Part shown: positions 7,301-16,586 of the stretch, in pieces
How the letters are laid out: every line of letters starts with the position of its first letter
Position numbering within the stretch: the first letter of the stretch is position 1
DNA from: Actinopolymorpha sp. NPDC004070
GTDB taxonomy: Bacteria; Actinomycetota; Actinomycetes; Propionibacteriales; Actinopolymorphaceae
Reading direction: 5' to 3'
Length of the DNA: 64,000 nucleotides
NCBI RefSeq assembly: GCF_040610475.1
Contig: NZ_JBEXMJ010000009.1
Span: 62,001 to 126,000, forward strand
Program-made: the position numbers and the translations under genes
The notes under the pieces: model-generated
The model's database searches: none
Seen by the model: only the letters and a program-made list of their open reading frames with translations
What the model was told of the DNA's origin: nothing

Positions 7301-9619
7301 CTACGCCCGGACGGCGAACACGCGGTCGACGTAGACGTACTGGACGGCTGAGGAGTTCGGTGGCGCGATCCAGACGTACCTCGGATTGGCGACGTCGTAC
7401 TGGTAGACACCCGGCAGTTCGAGTTCGTGGTACTCGCCGTCGGCCACCTCCGAAACCTTGATGGTTCGTTCGTTCCCGAACGGCGGGTACACCCCCGCGA
7501 CCATCGCGGCCGCATCCGGCGCGGCCGATCCGGTCTCGGCCCGGACCGTGACGTAGACCTTCCAGCTTCCGGTCGTCGGCAGGGAGTCCAGCGGAAGTTG
7601 CACGCCCCAGTCCGGCCGGTTGCCGGGCATCCGCACGGTGTACCCGTTGGACGCGCCGGCGTCGTCGAGGATCGTGGTGACCGGCGCGTACAGGCGCAAC
7701 GCGGGCTCCTGGTAGTCGGCCCAGTCCTCCGGAGGAAGGCCCGCGACGGTCGCGGGCGGGGTCGCCGGCGCGGTGGCGATCCGGAGCTGACGCAGCAGAT
7801 CTTCCGGAGTGCCGCCGCCCTCGCTGATCCTGGTGAGCCCGGCGGCGCGGATCTCCTCCTCGAGTCGGTCGAGACGGTTCCGGGTGTCCGGGTCCCAGTC
7901 GGTGCCGCGTTCGCGGGCGGTCCGCAGGAAATCCGACGTACGCAGCAGGATCACGTAGTCGACGCCGAGGCGTACGGCCTGCACGTGCTTGCGCAGGTCG
8001 GCACTGTCCCTCACCGCCGACTCCGCCTGCGCCATCAGGTCGTCGGCCGCCATCATCGTGTCGAAGTTGAGGTACGGCGAGGTCGGTGACACGCCGATGG
8101 TGAGGCGGACACCGGTGTCCTCCACCGACTGGCGCAGCAGCCGCATGTAGCGGTACACATGCGTCGCTGCCGGGCCGTAGTAGCCGTCCAGGAACTCGCC
8201 GATCAGCTTGTCCGCGTCCTGGTGCGGATCCCAGAGCAGCCGTCCCAGCACCCAGGTGCGCAGGTGGACGAACTCGCTCCCGACCGCGTTGTAGGCGTGC
8301 TCGCCGAAGTAGCCCCGGATCTGCGGGTGGTCGGCCATCGCCCGGATTCCGTCGGCCATCGCCCAGTAGTCGGGGAACGGCTGGATGTACGACGCAAAGT
8401 CGATGAGGTAGTCCCACACGACGATGTTGTTCGCGAGCCCGCACCAGGTCAGCATCTGCCGGCCGATCTCGGCGTTGTCGTCGGCGAACAGCGAGTCCGC
8501 GAAGTCCGCCTGGATCGGCGCGACAGTGAGCACCACGGCGTCGTCGACCCTGATGCCGGTCGGGGGAGCGAAGCTGAACCAGTACGCCTGCGTGCTGATG
8601 CGCGCCTGCGGGATCTTCTTCCGTACGCGGGTCACGACGTCGTTGGCCAGATCCACCACGGCGGCCGACAGCGCGCCCCCGTGCTGGTCGACAAAGGCCT
8701 TGCTGGCGGGGTCGGGCTGCCAGTCCGCGTCCTGCTGGTCGAAGCCGCTGGACGGATCGAGCCCGTCGGCGATGCGCTTGCGGATCGTGGTGACCAGGTT
8801 GTCCGCCGCCAACTGGCGGGTGCGGTCGTCCATGGCCAGGATCTGCCCGCCGGACCACAGCTCCTCGTCCGGAACCATGGTCCGCCACGTTCCGCCGAAG
8901 GGATGGGCCGGCCAGTACGTCGACCAGGTGTCGAGGGGCGCCGGGATGTCATCGTCATCCCAACCACGGTTGCCGTTCAGCAGGTTGTGGTGCCGGTACG
9001 CGGGGTCCGCCGCGTCGCCTGCGTACATCTGGCGGTAGGCGAACCGCGGCACCTGCTCCCCGTTGAGCCGAGCAACGGAGACGTCGAGCGTGCGAGCGTG
9101 GGGGATGACCGTGTAGTCGGCGGCCAGCCACCGCACCCCGAGGAGACGGTCGAGGATCCAGTAGACGCCGTAGAGGGTGCCGCGGGAGTTGGCGCCGGCG
9201 ATCAGGGCGGCCCGTCCGCGCGTACGCAGGGCGAAGCCGTCCTCTCCCAGGCCTGTCGGGTCGATGTTGCCGAAGCGGCGTACCAAGGGGTTCTCACGCC
9301 CGACGACCAGGAGCTCCGCGGTGTCCGGCGGGTCGTCGGACTGGACAACGGGAAACGTCGCCGAGGTGATGGCCTTCAGGTAGTGGGCCAGTTCGTCGGC
9401 CGCGTGCCGGGTCGTGAGGTCCTCGCCTGCGCCACAGTAGATCCGGTAACGCGTCCTGCCGTCTTCGGCGAGCCGGATCCGCCTGTCCGCCGCCGAGGCG
9501 GGCGCTGCCCAGGCGAGTCCGGAGCCACCGGCGAGTGCGGCACCAGCGACCGCCCCTCCGGCCGCGACGACGCTCCTGCGGGTGGGTCGAGGTCTGCGTG
9601 TGTCACCGTTGCCGCTCAT
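7301..9619 (-). CDS. Tat-exported DUF4838 protein, putative glycan-active enzyme
   Basis: A 772-residue protein. The start at 9619 follows GGAG; a twin-arginine signal (TRRSVVAAGGAVAGAAL) and an alanine-rich cleavage region (SAADRR) span residues about 13-45. The region after it resembles the N-terminal domain of alpha-glucuronidase/GH20-type enzymes (HAADELAHYLKAIT), followed by a DUF4838 barrel-like core (residues about 190-500) and a C-terminal beta domain of about 150 residues. DUF4838 proteins occur with polysaccharide-degrading genes, so an extracellular glycan hydrolase or binding role is inferred. It is monocistronic; no close partner gene is seen. Confidence 0.85.
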   Translation of the reverse strand: MSGNGDTRRPRPTRRSVVAAGGAVAGAALAGGSGLAWAAPASAADRRIRLAEDGRTRYRIYCGAGEDLTTRHAADELAHYLKAITSATFPVVQSDDPPDTAELLVVGRENPLVRRFGNIDPTGLGEDGFALRTRGRAALIAGANSRGTLYGVYWILDRLLGVRWLAADYTVIPHARTLDVSVARLNGEQVPRFAYRQMYAGDAADPAYRHHNLLNGNRGWDDDDIPAPLDTWSTYWPAHPFGGTWRTMVPDEELWSGGQILAMDDRTRQLAADNLVTTIRKRIADGLDPSSGFDQQDADWQPDPASKAFVDQHGGALSAAVVDLANDVVTRVRKKIPQARISTQAYWFSFAPPTGIRVDDAVVLTVAPIQADFADSLFADDNAEIGRQMLTWCGLANNIVVWDYLIDFASYIQPFPDYWAMADGIRAMADHPQIRGYFGEHAYNAVGSEFVHLRTWVLGRLLWDPHQDADKLIGEFLDGYYGPAATHVYRYMRLLRQSVEDTGVRLTIGVSPTSPYLNFDTMMAADDLMAQAESAVRDSADLRKHVQAVRLGVDYVILLRTSDFLRTARERGTDWDPDTRNRLDRLEEEIRAAGLTRISEGGGTPEDLLRQLRIATAPATPPATVAGLPPEDWADYQEPALRLYAPVTTILDDAGASNGYTVRMPGNRPDWGVQLPLDSLPTTGSWKVYVTVRAETGSAAPDAAAMVAGVYPPFGNERTIKVSEVADGEYHELELPGVYQYDVANPRYVWIAPPNSSAVQYVYVDRVFAVRA

Positions 9620-9963
9620 GGATGTCTCCAGCGATCGTGTGGAGTGAAACCGGCGGTGGAACCGTGAGAACCCTGCTGGGGCTGGTGGTTCGGGGGAAGT
9701 GCTGGTGAAGCTGAACGCGGCCACAAGCTAGGCCGGTGCTCGCGGAGTGTCAAGGAATCGTCACACTCGTGACCACGTCCACTCGCGGTCATCCGGTCGA
9801 ACCCCGACAGGGGTTTCGCCTGGCGAGCCGAGGATCACCACTACCAGCCAGTCACAAGCAACCCGTCGGGACCCGCATGCGCCTGTCAACAAGAAGTTGC
9901 TTGCGCAGCAGGGGCCCGTACTGGTCCACTGCCTTGTCGGCGTCGGGGATCCTGGGAGTGCTG
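9620..9963. other. Divergent intergenic region
   Basis: About 340 bases between the DUF4838 gene (minus) and the nucleotidyltransferase-like pair (plus). The plus-strand frame is open through most of it, but codon choice and composition do not look coding and the ribosome site GGGAG at 9954-9958 supports a start at 9964. I see no RNA gene or clear dyad. Confidence 0.5.
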
Positions 9964-10581
9964 ATGGGAGTACGTGAGGAACGAGCCGCTCGGGCGGATG
10001 CTCGCCTGGCGCAGGCTCGGCAGGTTCTGGACGAGTTGAAACTTCTCGATCGGTGGAGGACCGTCGGCGATCCGGTCGTCGTCGGCTCGGTCGCGTTGGG
10101 TGTCGTCGTACGGCCCGACGTCGACCTGGAGATCTACGCCGACAGCCCGTCGATCCGTGACGGCTTCGGTGTGGCCGCCGCGCTTGCGGAGCTTCCGAAG
10201 GTGCGGGCCATGCGGTACAAGGACGAACGCGACCGAGCCGCGGAGGGCCTGTACTGGAAACTCGAGTACGAGCTGGCTCCCCAGGAGACCTGGCACGTCG
10301 ACATGTGGCTGTTTCGTAGCGGCCTCGCCCACCGCTCCTCGACCGACCTGACCGAGGCACTGACAGCCGCACTGACCGACGGCCGGCGGGATGCGGTCCT
10401 GGCGATCAAGGAAGAGGCCGTCGGCCGGGGCACCCGAGCCCACGGATACTGGGTGTACCGCGCGGTCATCGACGAGGGTGTGAGCTCCTACGACGAGTAC
10501 CTCGACTGGCTCGGAGACAGAGATGTCTGGGAACACACCAACTGGCGACCCATGCCGCATAACGGAGGAGGGGCACGATGA
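9964..10581 (+). CDS. Nucleotidyltransferase-fold protein
   Basis: A 205-residue soluble protein. After a helical N-terminus, VVVGSVALGVVVRPDVDLEIYA (residues about 38-60) matches the GS...DxD active-site pattern of polymerase-beta-type nucleotidyltransferases; HVDMWLF may supply the third acidic residue. Such proteins modify small molecules such as aminoglycosides or lincosamides, or act on tRNA or proteins; the substrate here is unknown. It is translationally coupled (ATGA overlap) to a second nucleotidyltransferase gene, so the two probably work together. Confidence 0.72.
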   Translation: MGVREERAARADARLAQARQVLDELKLLDRWRTVGDPVVVGSVALGVVVRPDVDLEIYADSPSIRDGFGVAAALAELPKVRAMRYKDERDRAAEGLYWKLEYELAPQETWHVDMWLFRSGLAHRSSTDLTEALTAALTDGRRDAVLAIKEEAVGRGTRAHGYWVYRAVIDEGVSSYDEYLDWLGDRDVWEHTNWRPMPHNGGGAR

Positions 10582-11240
10582 ACCCGCCCGATCCGGAGGT
10601 ACCGCGGCTCGCGGGAGATCCGGGTCAGCGGCTCGCGTTCGCCGACCGGATCCGTGCCACGCTTGCCGAGGCGGTCCCGGGCTCGGTGGCCGAGCTTCGA
10701 GGGTCCCTCGCGTCCGGATCTGCCGACGTCTACAGCGACGTCGACCTGGGCTGGGTCGTGCCGGACGACCGGTTCGGCGCGGCGCTCGGTTGCGTGTCCA
10801 CCGCCCTGGCGACCGTCGGCCCGCTTGCGTCCTTCCGGTCCGACCCGGACAACCAGCGCTCGCCCCACCTGCGGCGGCTGTTCGTCCGCTTCGCCGGCGT
10901 ACCGCTGTCGTGGCGCCTCGACCTGGAGGTGTGGGCGGCGTCGGTGGCGTACGACGCTGCCGTGGCCGACGATCCCTCGATGCGAGGGGACGAGTGGTGT
11001 CCGTACGAAAGCGCGCTGATGAACGCGCTCGCCGCCATCAAACAGCTGCTCCGCGGTGGACCGGAGATCGCGCGGGACGGTCTCACCCGTGGATTCGAAC
11101 GTGTGGGAGCCGAACCGCGGCTCGACCTGTCGTCGCAGGATCGGGTGATCGAGCTGGCCCATCTGGTCGCGGCCGCTCGTCCGCACCTACGTTCCTTCGC
11201 CACCGACATCATCACGGCTGCTATTCGAGAACTCGCGTAG
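10578..11240 (+). CDS. Nucleotidyltransferase domain protein
   Basis: A 220-residue protein with the active-site pattern GSLASGSADVYSDVDLGWVV (residues about 42-61): a GS pair followed by DVDL, the metal-binding aspartates. A helical C-terminal half (CPYESALMNALAAIKQLL) resembles aminoglycoside nucleotidyltransferase-like folds. It overlaps the preceding gene by 4 bases and the 3' end of the convergent phosphotransferase by 54 bases. A decayed copy of this gene, with the tail of the phosphotransferase, lies at about 14.2-14.7 kb. Confidence 0.75.
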   Translation: MNPPDPEVPRLAGDPGQRLAFADRIRATLAEAVPGSVAELRGSLASGSADVYSDVDLGWVVPDDRFGAALGCVSTALATVGPLASFRSDPDNQRSPHLRRLFVRFAGVPLSWRLDLEVWAASVAYDAAVADDPSMRGDEWCPYESALMNALAAIKQLLRGGPEIARDGLTRGFERVGAEPRLDLSSQDRVIELAHLVAAARPHLRSFATDIITAAIRELA

Positions 11241-12239
11241 TCGGTGCAGGTCGCCGGCGACGTCCCGGAGTACGTCGATCGCCCACGGGCTGGTTCGTCC
11301 ATCGCGATCGGTGGTGAACTGGAGCTCGGAGAGTGTGCGGATGCGACTGAACCCGCCGAGTAGGTCGAAGTCCTCGGCCGGCAGTGGGCCGCCGGCTTCG
11401 AGGTAGGTCTGCCAGAACGCCAGCGGGTCGGGAGCCTGGACCGCGAGAGCGGCCTCGTACGCCAGGACGTCGACGTGGCAGGCCTCCCAGTCGATGACCG
11501 CGACGAGCCGATCCTTGTCGAAGATCAGGTTGCGCGGGTTGAAGTCGCCGTGGACCATGCCACGGCTCAACGGCCGTCCGGAACTCCGGAGACTCTCCAG
11601 CCAGCATTCGAGTTCCGCAGCCTCGGCGTCGAGGAACCGGAACAGCTCCTTCACCTCGGTGGTGTGCGGCAGGTCCTGTTGCAGAACCGGTCGCACGGTC
11701 GACCACGTAGTCGGTTGGTCGAGAACGCTGCGAACGTCGTCGGCGACCCCGAGTTCGAGGTTCGTTCCAGCGCGGTGGATCCGCGCCAGGACCGAGGCGG
11801 CCTGCTGCCAGCGGATCCCAGCCGCGACCTCAGTGCCAAGGAAGCCGTTGACGTAGGGGAAGAGCGACAGAACCTGTCCTCGGATGATCTGCAGTGTCTC
11901 GCCGTTGAGGCCCGGCAACGGGGGCACGACTTCCGGCACCTCGTAGCGGAGTAGACCAAGCGCGGCGTGCTCGTAAGCCACCTGCTCCCGGCTGAGTTCG
12001 GATCGGCTCACCCGCACCACGTACGTTCCATCGAGTGACTCGACGCGCCACGACTGGTTCATGAGCCCCTCGGTCATGAACGTCGGGCGTTGATTCACGA
12101 CGTGGCCGAAGCAGGTCCGGGTGGCGCTCGGGATCTCCGACCGCAGCAGCCACAGCGGCTCCCACTGATGGCCGTCCCACACCTTGGTGTCGTCGTCGGA
12201 CAGTTCACCGACAGCCGGCACCGACGTCTCGGCTCCCAC
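11187..12239 (-). CDS. APH/choline kinase-type phosphotransferase
   Basis: A 350-residue kinase of the aminoglycoside phosphotransferase/homoserine kinase II superfamily. The catalytic loop is MVHGDFNPRNLI near residues 228-239 and the metal-binding aspartate is in VAVIDWEA about 10 residues later; YVVRVSRSE near residue 75 holds the N-lobe region. The protein likely phosphorylates a small alcohol or amino alcohol; drug resistance is possible but not shown. Its tail overlaps the convergent nucleotidyltransferase gene by 54 bases, so the two transcripts may interfere. Confidence 0.8.
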   Translation of the reverse strand: MGAETSVPAVGELSDDDTKVWDGHQWEPLWLLRSEIPSATRTCFGHVVNQRPTFMTEGLMNQSWRVESLDGTYVVRVSRSELSREQVAYEHAALGLLRYEVPEVVPPLPGLNGETLQIIRGQVLSLFPYVNGFLGTEVAAGIRWQQAASVLARIHRAGTNLELGVADDVRSVLDQPTTWSTVRPVLQQDLPHTTEVKELFRFLDAEAAELECWLESLRSSGRPLSRGMVHGDFNPRNLIFDKDRLVAVIDWEACHVDVLAYEAALAVQAPDPLAFWQTYLEAGGPLPAEDFDLLGGFSRIRTLSELQFTTDRDGRTSPWAIDVLRDVAGDLHRLREFSNSSRDDVGGEGT

Positions 12240-12424
12240 CGCTGTTCACCTCCGGTCCGACCCACCGCCGCGCGGGTGCAAGCGTCGCTTATGTTCCCGG
12301 TGGGCCTCAACCGATTTGAGCTGCGGCTCGGCGCGGTTGCCGTGTTCACTCCTGGGAGGTTGTCCGGTCATGGACAGAAGTCGTCCTTGGATTCACCGGA
12401 GCCTGTGCCGCTAACGTCGCCGGC

Positions 12425-13294
12425 GTGCTGATGACGATGCCCGAAACGCCCTATGCGGTTGAACTTCGGAGTGCGGTCCGGTACGGATCGGTTCCGGGCC
12501 TACCCGCCTGGCAGGCAGCGCTTCACCTGGACCTGCTCGTTCCCACCCCAAGACCTGTGAGGCCGTCGCCGGCAATCGTGTACCTGCACGGAGGCGGGTG
12601 GCGGGACGGGCATCGTTCGTACGGCCTCTATCCATGGCACGGTCCGCTTCTTGCGGTGCACGGCTTCGTCGTTGCCAACGTGAGCTACCGGCTGAGCGGC
12701 CAAGCCCCGTTCCCCGCGCAGATTCACGACGTCAAGGGGGCGATCCGGTGGCTCCGTTCGAACGCGGCGGCGCACGGAATCGACCCTGATCGCATCGGGG
12801 TGTGGGGCGACTCCTCCGGCGGCCACCTCGCAGCGCTTGCCGCTACCACGGCCGAGCGGGCCGACTTGGAGGGGGAGTGCGGATCAGGCGGACGGTCCAG
12901 TGCCGTCCAGGCGGCAGTCGTGCGGTGTGCCCCGAGTAACTTCCTCACGTTTCCGCAGGGAGGCTGGCAGGACGAGGTGATGGATGCTCTCTTCGGCGGG
13001 CCGCTGTCCGCGACCGCCGAACTGCGCCAGCTGGCAAGCCCCGCAGCGCACGTGTGTGCCGGCGTTCCACCGTTTCTGATCGTCCATGGAACTGACGACG
13101 AGACCGTGCCATTCGAACAGGCCGAGACGTTGGCCCGCACGCTTCGAGCGCACGACGGGTACGTCGAGTTCAATGTCATGGAGGGCGTTCACCACAACCT
13201 TCATACGGATGTCGACCTGCCGTGGGGTTCCGAGCCATGGGCCGAACTCGGCATCCAGGCGCTGAACTTCTTCGTTCGTACTCTCAAGTCCTGA
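12425..13294 (+). CDS. Alpha/beta hydrolase (HSL/BD-FAE-like esterase)
   Basis: A 289-residue cytoplasmic esterase. YLHGGGW near residue 53 forms the oxyanion hole, GDSSGG near residue 126 holds the nucleophilic serine, HGTDDETVP the acid, and EGVHHN the histidine, so the catalytic triad is complete. The pattern fits the hormone-sensitive-lipase/carboxylesterase group acting on small esters. The start could be the GTG at 12425 or the ATGs at 12431 and 12437; no strong ribosome site decides it. No signal peptide. Stand-alone gene. Confidence 0.82.
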   Translation: MLMTMPETPYAVELRSAVRYGSVPGLPAWQAALHLDLLVPTPRPVRPSPAIVYLHGGGWRDGHRSYGLYPWHGPLLAVHGFVVANVSYRLSGQAPFPAQIHDVKGAIRWLRSNAAAHGIDPDRIGVWGDSSGGHLAALAATTAERADLEGECGSGGRSSAVQAAVVRCAPSNFLTFPQGGWQDEVMDALFGGPLSATAELRQLASPAAHVCAGVPPFLIVHGTDDETVPFEQAETLARTLRAHDGYVEFNVMEGVHHNLHTDVDLPWGSEPWAELGIQALNFFVRTLKS

Positions 13295-13431
13295 GGTTGT
13301 GCCGCGACGCGGACATTCTTTGTTAGGGTGCCGGATGTGACGTGATCTCTCGCACCGTTCTTCTTCCGGCTCAGCGTCCGCCCTTGGTGGCGAACGTCGG
13401 ACTCGGGTGAGTTCACCCTGGAGAGGTCACG

Positions 13432-14076
13432 ATGAACGATGCTGTTAATGCACGCGTCAAGGGGTCGTTGCGCACGATGGTCGACTTCGACTGTCCCGAG
13501 TGCGACGCAGATGCCCGAGTACAAGTCGTAGCCGCGGATCGCATCACCTGCCCTGAGTGCCGGGCAAGCCGGCCGTTCCGACTCGGCCGGCTTCATGTCG
13601 TCACCGGCAGTCCCGCCACGGGGAAGTCCAGCGTCGGCCGGGTCCTGGCCGCGCGTTCACCCCTTGAGCTGGTCGTGTTGGACGGCGATCTCACCGCCCG
13701 GCCTGAGCACGACAGTACGGAAGAGGCGTGGCTCGGATTCATTGACACGTGGCTTCGCACGGCGGTCGGGGTGGCGCAGGGAGGCCACAGTCTGGTTCTC
13801 GTCGGCTACTCGATGCCTCACCAATGGGAGCAGCAGGCGCTGCGGCACTTCCTCGGACCGATCACCTACATCGCCCTCGTGTGCTCCGACGGTGAGCTCG
13901 ACCGACGTCTGCGCGACCGGTCCTGGATGGGTTCGCGTCGCGAACGGGCATCGCTCATCGAGCTGAACCAGACCTTCCGTGCTCGCGCAGACATGACCGT
14001 GATCGAGACCGATCACCGTTCACCGGAAGCTGTCGCCGGACGGATCCTCTCGCTGGTGTCTCGGCATGATCCTTAA
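13432..14076 (+). CDS. P-loop kinase-like ATPase with N-terminal zinc ribbon
   Basis: A 214-residue protein. Two CPEC/CPEC knuckles (CPECDA at about residue 21 and CPECRA at about 40) form a rubredoxin-like zinc ribbon. Then LHVVTGSPATGKSSVGRVL is a Walker A loop near residue 60, followed by LVVLDGD, the usual phosphate-acceptor aspartate of nucleotide-kinase-like proteins. The C-terminal RLRDRSWMGSRRE resembles a lid region. It probably phosphorylates a nucleotide or small molecule; the target is unknown. The zinc ribbon is an unusual addition. ATG follows GGAGAGGT. Confidence 0.72.
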   Translation: MNDAVNARVKGSLRTMVDFDCPECDADARVQVVAADRITCPECRASRPFRLGRLHVVTGSPATGKSSVGRVLAARSPLELVVLDGDLTARPEHDSTEEAWLGFIDTWLRTAVGVAQGGHSLVLVGYSMPHQWEQQALRHFLGPITYIALVCSDGELDRRLRDRSWMGSRRERASLIELNQTFRARADMTVIETDHRSPEAVAGRILSLVSRHDP

Positions 14077-14117
14077 GGCTGAGGCGGAGTGCCGACCAAC
14101 CTCCATGTCACAAACGG

Positions 14118-14980
14118 AGGCATTCGAGGCTGCTGATGGTTCATGGCGCACGCCACGGCGCGTGGGCCTGGGACGAAGTGACAACCTGGCTCGAACCACA
14201 GTCACCCGGCGCGGACTCCGGAGCTCGCGGCCCGCAACGCCGACGTCTACAGCGACATCGATCTCGGCTGGGTCGTGCCGGACGAACAGTTCGGCGCGGC
14301 GCTCGGTTGCGTGTCCACAGCGCTGGCGTCCATCGCTCCGCTCCGTCGTTCCGATCCGACCCGGACAACCAGCGCTCACCTCATCTGCGACGGCTGTTCG
14401 TCCGCTTCATCGGCCTACCACTGTTCTGGCGCCTGGACCCGGAGGTGTGGGGGCGTCGTACGACTCCACGCCGGATCACGATCCGTCGACGCGGGGCGAT
14501 GAGTGGTGTCCCTACGAGAGCGCACTGATGTACGGACTGGCCGCGATCAAGCAGGTCCTTCGTGGCAGGCCGGAGGTCGCGCAGGACGTCTTGACCCGCG
14601 GATTCCAGCGCGTCGGTGCTGACGCCAACCTGGTCGCGGCGGCAGTACCGGCCGGCTCCGACGAACGGCGTTGGCCACGTCCCCGAGGATGTCGATGGCC
14701 CATGCGGTCTGGTAGAACGACACCATGCCGCGACCGCGCACCGGCAGATCCATCGGCTACTCTGATCATCTCCGGTGGTCCGAGCAGTCACATCTCTCCC
14801 GAAGTTGTGGCGGCGATGGCGGGAGCTATCCCGAGCAGCCGTCTGGTCACGATTCCGGTCGGGCACCGGGTGCACAGCACCGCCCCGGACGCGTTCTGGG
14901 CGGCGGTGCTGCCGTTTCTGAACGGACCGGACCCGGCGGCGGGGCCGGCCTCCTCGTCATCGGAGGGCCGACGGTCCTGA
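14118..14980 (+). pseudogene. Broken alpha/beta hydrolase interrupted by a duplicated segment
   Basis: The front part (about 14118-14205) encodes SRLLMVHGARHGAWAWDEV and a little more, the classic first strand and oxyanion loop of an alpha/beta hydrolase. The rear part (about 14757-14980) encodes LIISGGPSSHISPEVVAAM followed by VTIPVGHRVHST, the acid/histidine end of the same fold. The middle, including the nucleophile, is gone and replaced by the sequence at 14211-14740. No single frame spans the locus, so the enzyme cannot be made. Confidence 0.7.
14211..14740 (+). pseudogene. Decayed copy of the nucleotidyltransferase/phosphotransferase junction
   Basis: Translated in several frames, this stretch matches the gene at 10578-11240: NADVYSDIDLGWVVPDEQFG, then after a frameshift SDPDNQRSPHLRRLFVRF, then after another GDEWCPYESALMYGLAAIKQ and VLTRGFQRVGAD. 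On the minus strand near 14680-14715 it also encodes WAIDILGDVA, matching WAIDVLRDVA at the C-terminus of the phosphotransferase at 11187. So it keeps the convergent gene order of the 10.6-12.2 kb locus. At least two frameshifts and a deletion near the nucleotidyltransferase end make it non-functional. Confidence 0.75.
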
Positions 14981-15000
14981 ACCTGGCCGGGAGGCATCTC

Positions 15001-15906
15001 TTACTCGGCACGTGTTCCGGAGAAGGGGAAGGTACCGCCGCCGGAGATCGTCACCGACCCCGTGAACGTGTCGCCGTCGACCGAGCCGGTCACCACGAGG
15101 TCGAACTTCGCCGGCTCGGTCATCTCGGCCGTGAACTCCAGGTGGCCCTCGCTGTCGACCGTGCCCGACACGATCGGGGCGGTCACCTCCAGCACCGTGT
15201 CGAACATCGTCCCGGACACCGCGGCCCCCGACGTCTTCAGATCCAGGTCGATCTGCTTGCTGCCCGCCGGGTGGACGAACGTGATGCTCCATCGGCCGTC
15301 CGCACCGACCTTGCCGCTGGCCGGCCGGTCGGTGAGGACAGGTGCGTCGGGAGCCTGAGGCGGCAGCACCCGCTCACCCAGCGACGGCTGGCCGGGCTTC
15401 ACGGGAACGCCGGCGGAGTTCAGGAAGCCGGCCATCATGCGGTAGTACCCCGCGAGGAAGAGCACCTCGAGAATCTCGGCGTCGTCACGTGCCGCGCTCA
15501 GCGCCGACCAGGTGGCGTCGGAGACGTACGCGTCCGCGCACAGTTCATCCGTCGCCCGGAGCACCGCGTCGTCCTCAGGTGCCCAGGTGGCGGCGGGATC
15601 GGAAAGCGCGTTGATCTCGTCCGCGGTGGCACCGGCACCGAGCGCGGCAGGTACGTGGTTGGCCCATTCGTACGGCGCTTCGCACTGCAGTGCCACCCGG
15701 AGGATCGCGAGTTCGCGGATGCGTGGGTGCAGTTTGCCCTGACTGAGCAGATAGCCGCCGAGGGCGGAGGACGCCTTCGTCAACTCCGGGTTGCGTGCGA
15801 GCACCTGGATGACGGTGTCGGCGCCGAGCTTCGCCAGCTTGCGTTGTTCGGGCTCCAGCTCCTCGATCGGAACCGGCCGGATCCGAGGGGTGGGGGCGTG
15901 CGGCAT
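15001..15906 (-). CDS. Carboxymuconolactone decarboxylase-like protein with extra C-terminal beta domain
   Basis: A 301-residue protein. Residues about 25-165 form an all-helical AhpD/CMD-type domain (IRELAILRVALQCEAPYEWANHVPAA), with histidine and glutamate kept but only one cysteine, so peroxidase chemistry of the CxxC type is unlikely. Residues about 195-301 are a separate beta-rich domain with repeating G-x-GT/SG patterns (SGTMFDTVLEVTAP, TGSVDGDTFTGSVTISGGG), unlike ordinary CMD proteins of 130-190 residues. Start at 15906 follows AAGGAG. The upstream TetR gene is on the same strand 20 bases away and probably controls it. Confidence 0.78.
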   Translation of the reverse strand: MPHAPTPRIRPVPIEELEPEQRKLAKLGADTVIQVLARNPELTKASSALGGYLLSQGKLHPRIRELAILRVALQCEAPYEWANHVPAALGAGATADEINALSDPAATWAPEDDAVLRATDELCADAYVSDATWSALSAARDDAEILEVLFLAGYYRMMAGFLNSAGVPVKPGQPSLGERVLPPQAPDAPVLTDRPASGKVGADGRWSITFVHPAGSKQIDLDLKTSGAAVSGTMFDTVLEVTAPIVSGTVDSEGHLEFTAEMTEPAKFDLVVTGSVDGDTFTGSVTISGGGTFPFSGTRAE

Positions 15907-15925
15907 GACGGATCTCCTTGCATGC

Positions 15926-16564
15926 TTAGGATTTCTCGTGACGTTCGATGGTGTCGAGAGCCTTCTTGGCATCGTCCTTGTTGAGCAGAGGGCGGGAGTA
16001 GAGGTCGATCAGGGCACGCGCCACGAGGTTGTCGCCTTCCGGACTCATGACGTCGACCCCGATCGCGCGGGAGACGTGCTCCTGCAGCACCGTGAGGGAG
16101 AGCGCCATCGCGGTGTGCACCGCGGCGCGAACCCTGGGACTGGCGCTCGGTGGGTCCGTCTGGGCCTGGTCCAGGTCGGCGTGCCACTGCGTACCGAGGT
16201 CGACCATCTCGTCGAACACCGGCGCGGCGCCGCCCTCGACGAGAGCGCGTGCGAGGTACGCCTGATAGTGGGCACCCGCGACCCGTGCCGCGGCGACATA
16301 GCTGCCGCCCTCGGGTTCGGCGCCGCTGCGGACCTGGTCGCTCAGGCGGTGGATCACCTGCGCGAGGTGGGCGTCACAGGCCTCTCGCAAGGCCTGTTTG
16401 GAGCCGAAGTGATGCCGCACCAGGCCCAGCGAGACCCCGGCCGTCTCGGCGATGCCGCGGATCGTCGCCCGCTCGAAGCCGTAGTTCCCGAAGTGCTCCA
16501 TGGCGGCGTCGCGGATCCGTGCCCGCGCGGTGAGGTCGTCCGGATCGGGGTCGACGGGCGGCAC
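15926..16564 (-). CDS. TetR family transcriptional regulator
   Basis: A 212-residue repressor. The helix-turn-helix is ATIRGIAETAGVSLGLVRHHF (residues about 33-53), typical of TetR; the rest is a helical ligand and dimer domain. It is the first gene of a two-gene unit with the CMD-like protein 20 bases downstream. A dyad at 16587-16622, just upstream of its start, is the probable operator, so autoregulation is likely. The effector is unknown. Confidence 0.88.
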   Translation of the reverse strand: MPPVDPDPDDLTARARIRDAAMEHFGNYGFERATIRGIAETAGVSLGLVRHHFGSKQALREACDAHLAQVIHRLSDQVRSGAEPEGGSYVAAARVAGAHYQAYLARALVEGGAAPVFDEMVDLGTQWHADLDQAQTDPPSASPRVRAAVHTAMALSLTVLQEHVSRAIGVDVMSPEGDNLVARALIDLYSRPLLNKDDAKKALDTIERHEKS

Positions 16565-16586
16565 AAGGAACCTCCACGGGACTCGA

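Noticed and set aside
5190..8888. Very long minus-strand open frame (over 1200 codons)
   Set aside because: It runs antisense or out of frame through the SCO, PrsW and DUF4838 genes, is rich in arginine and proline, and has no recognisable motif. Such frames are a by-product of very high GC.
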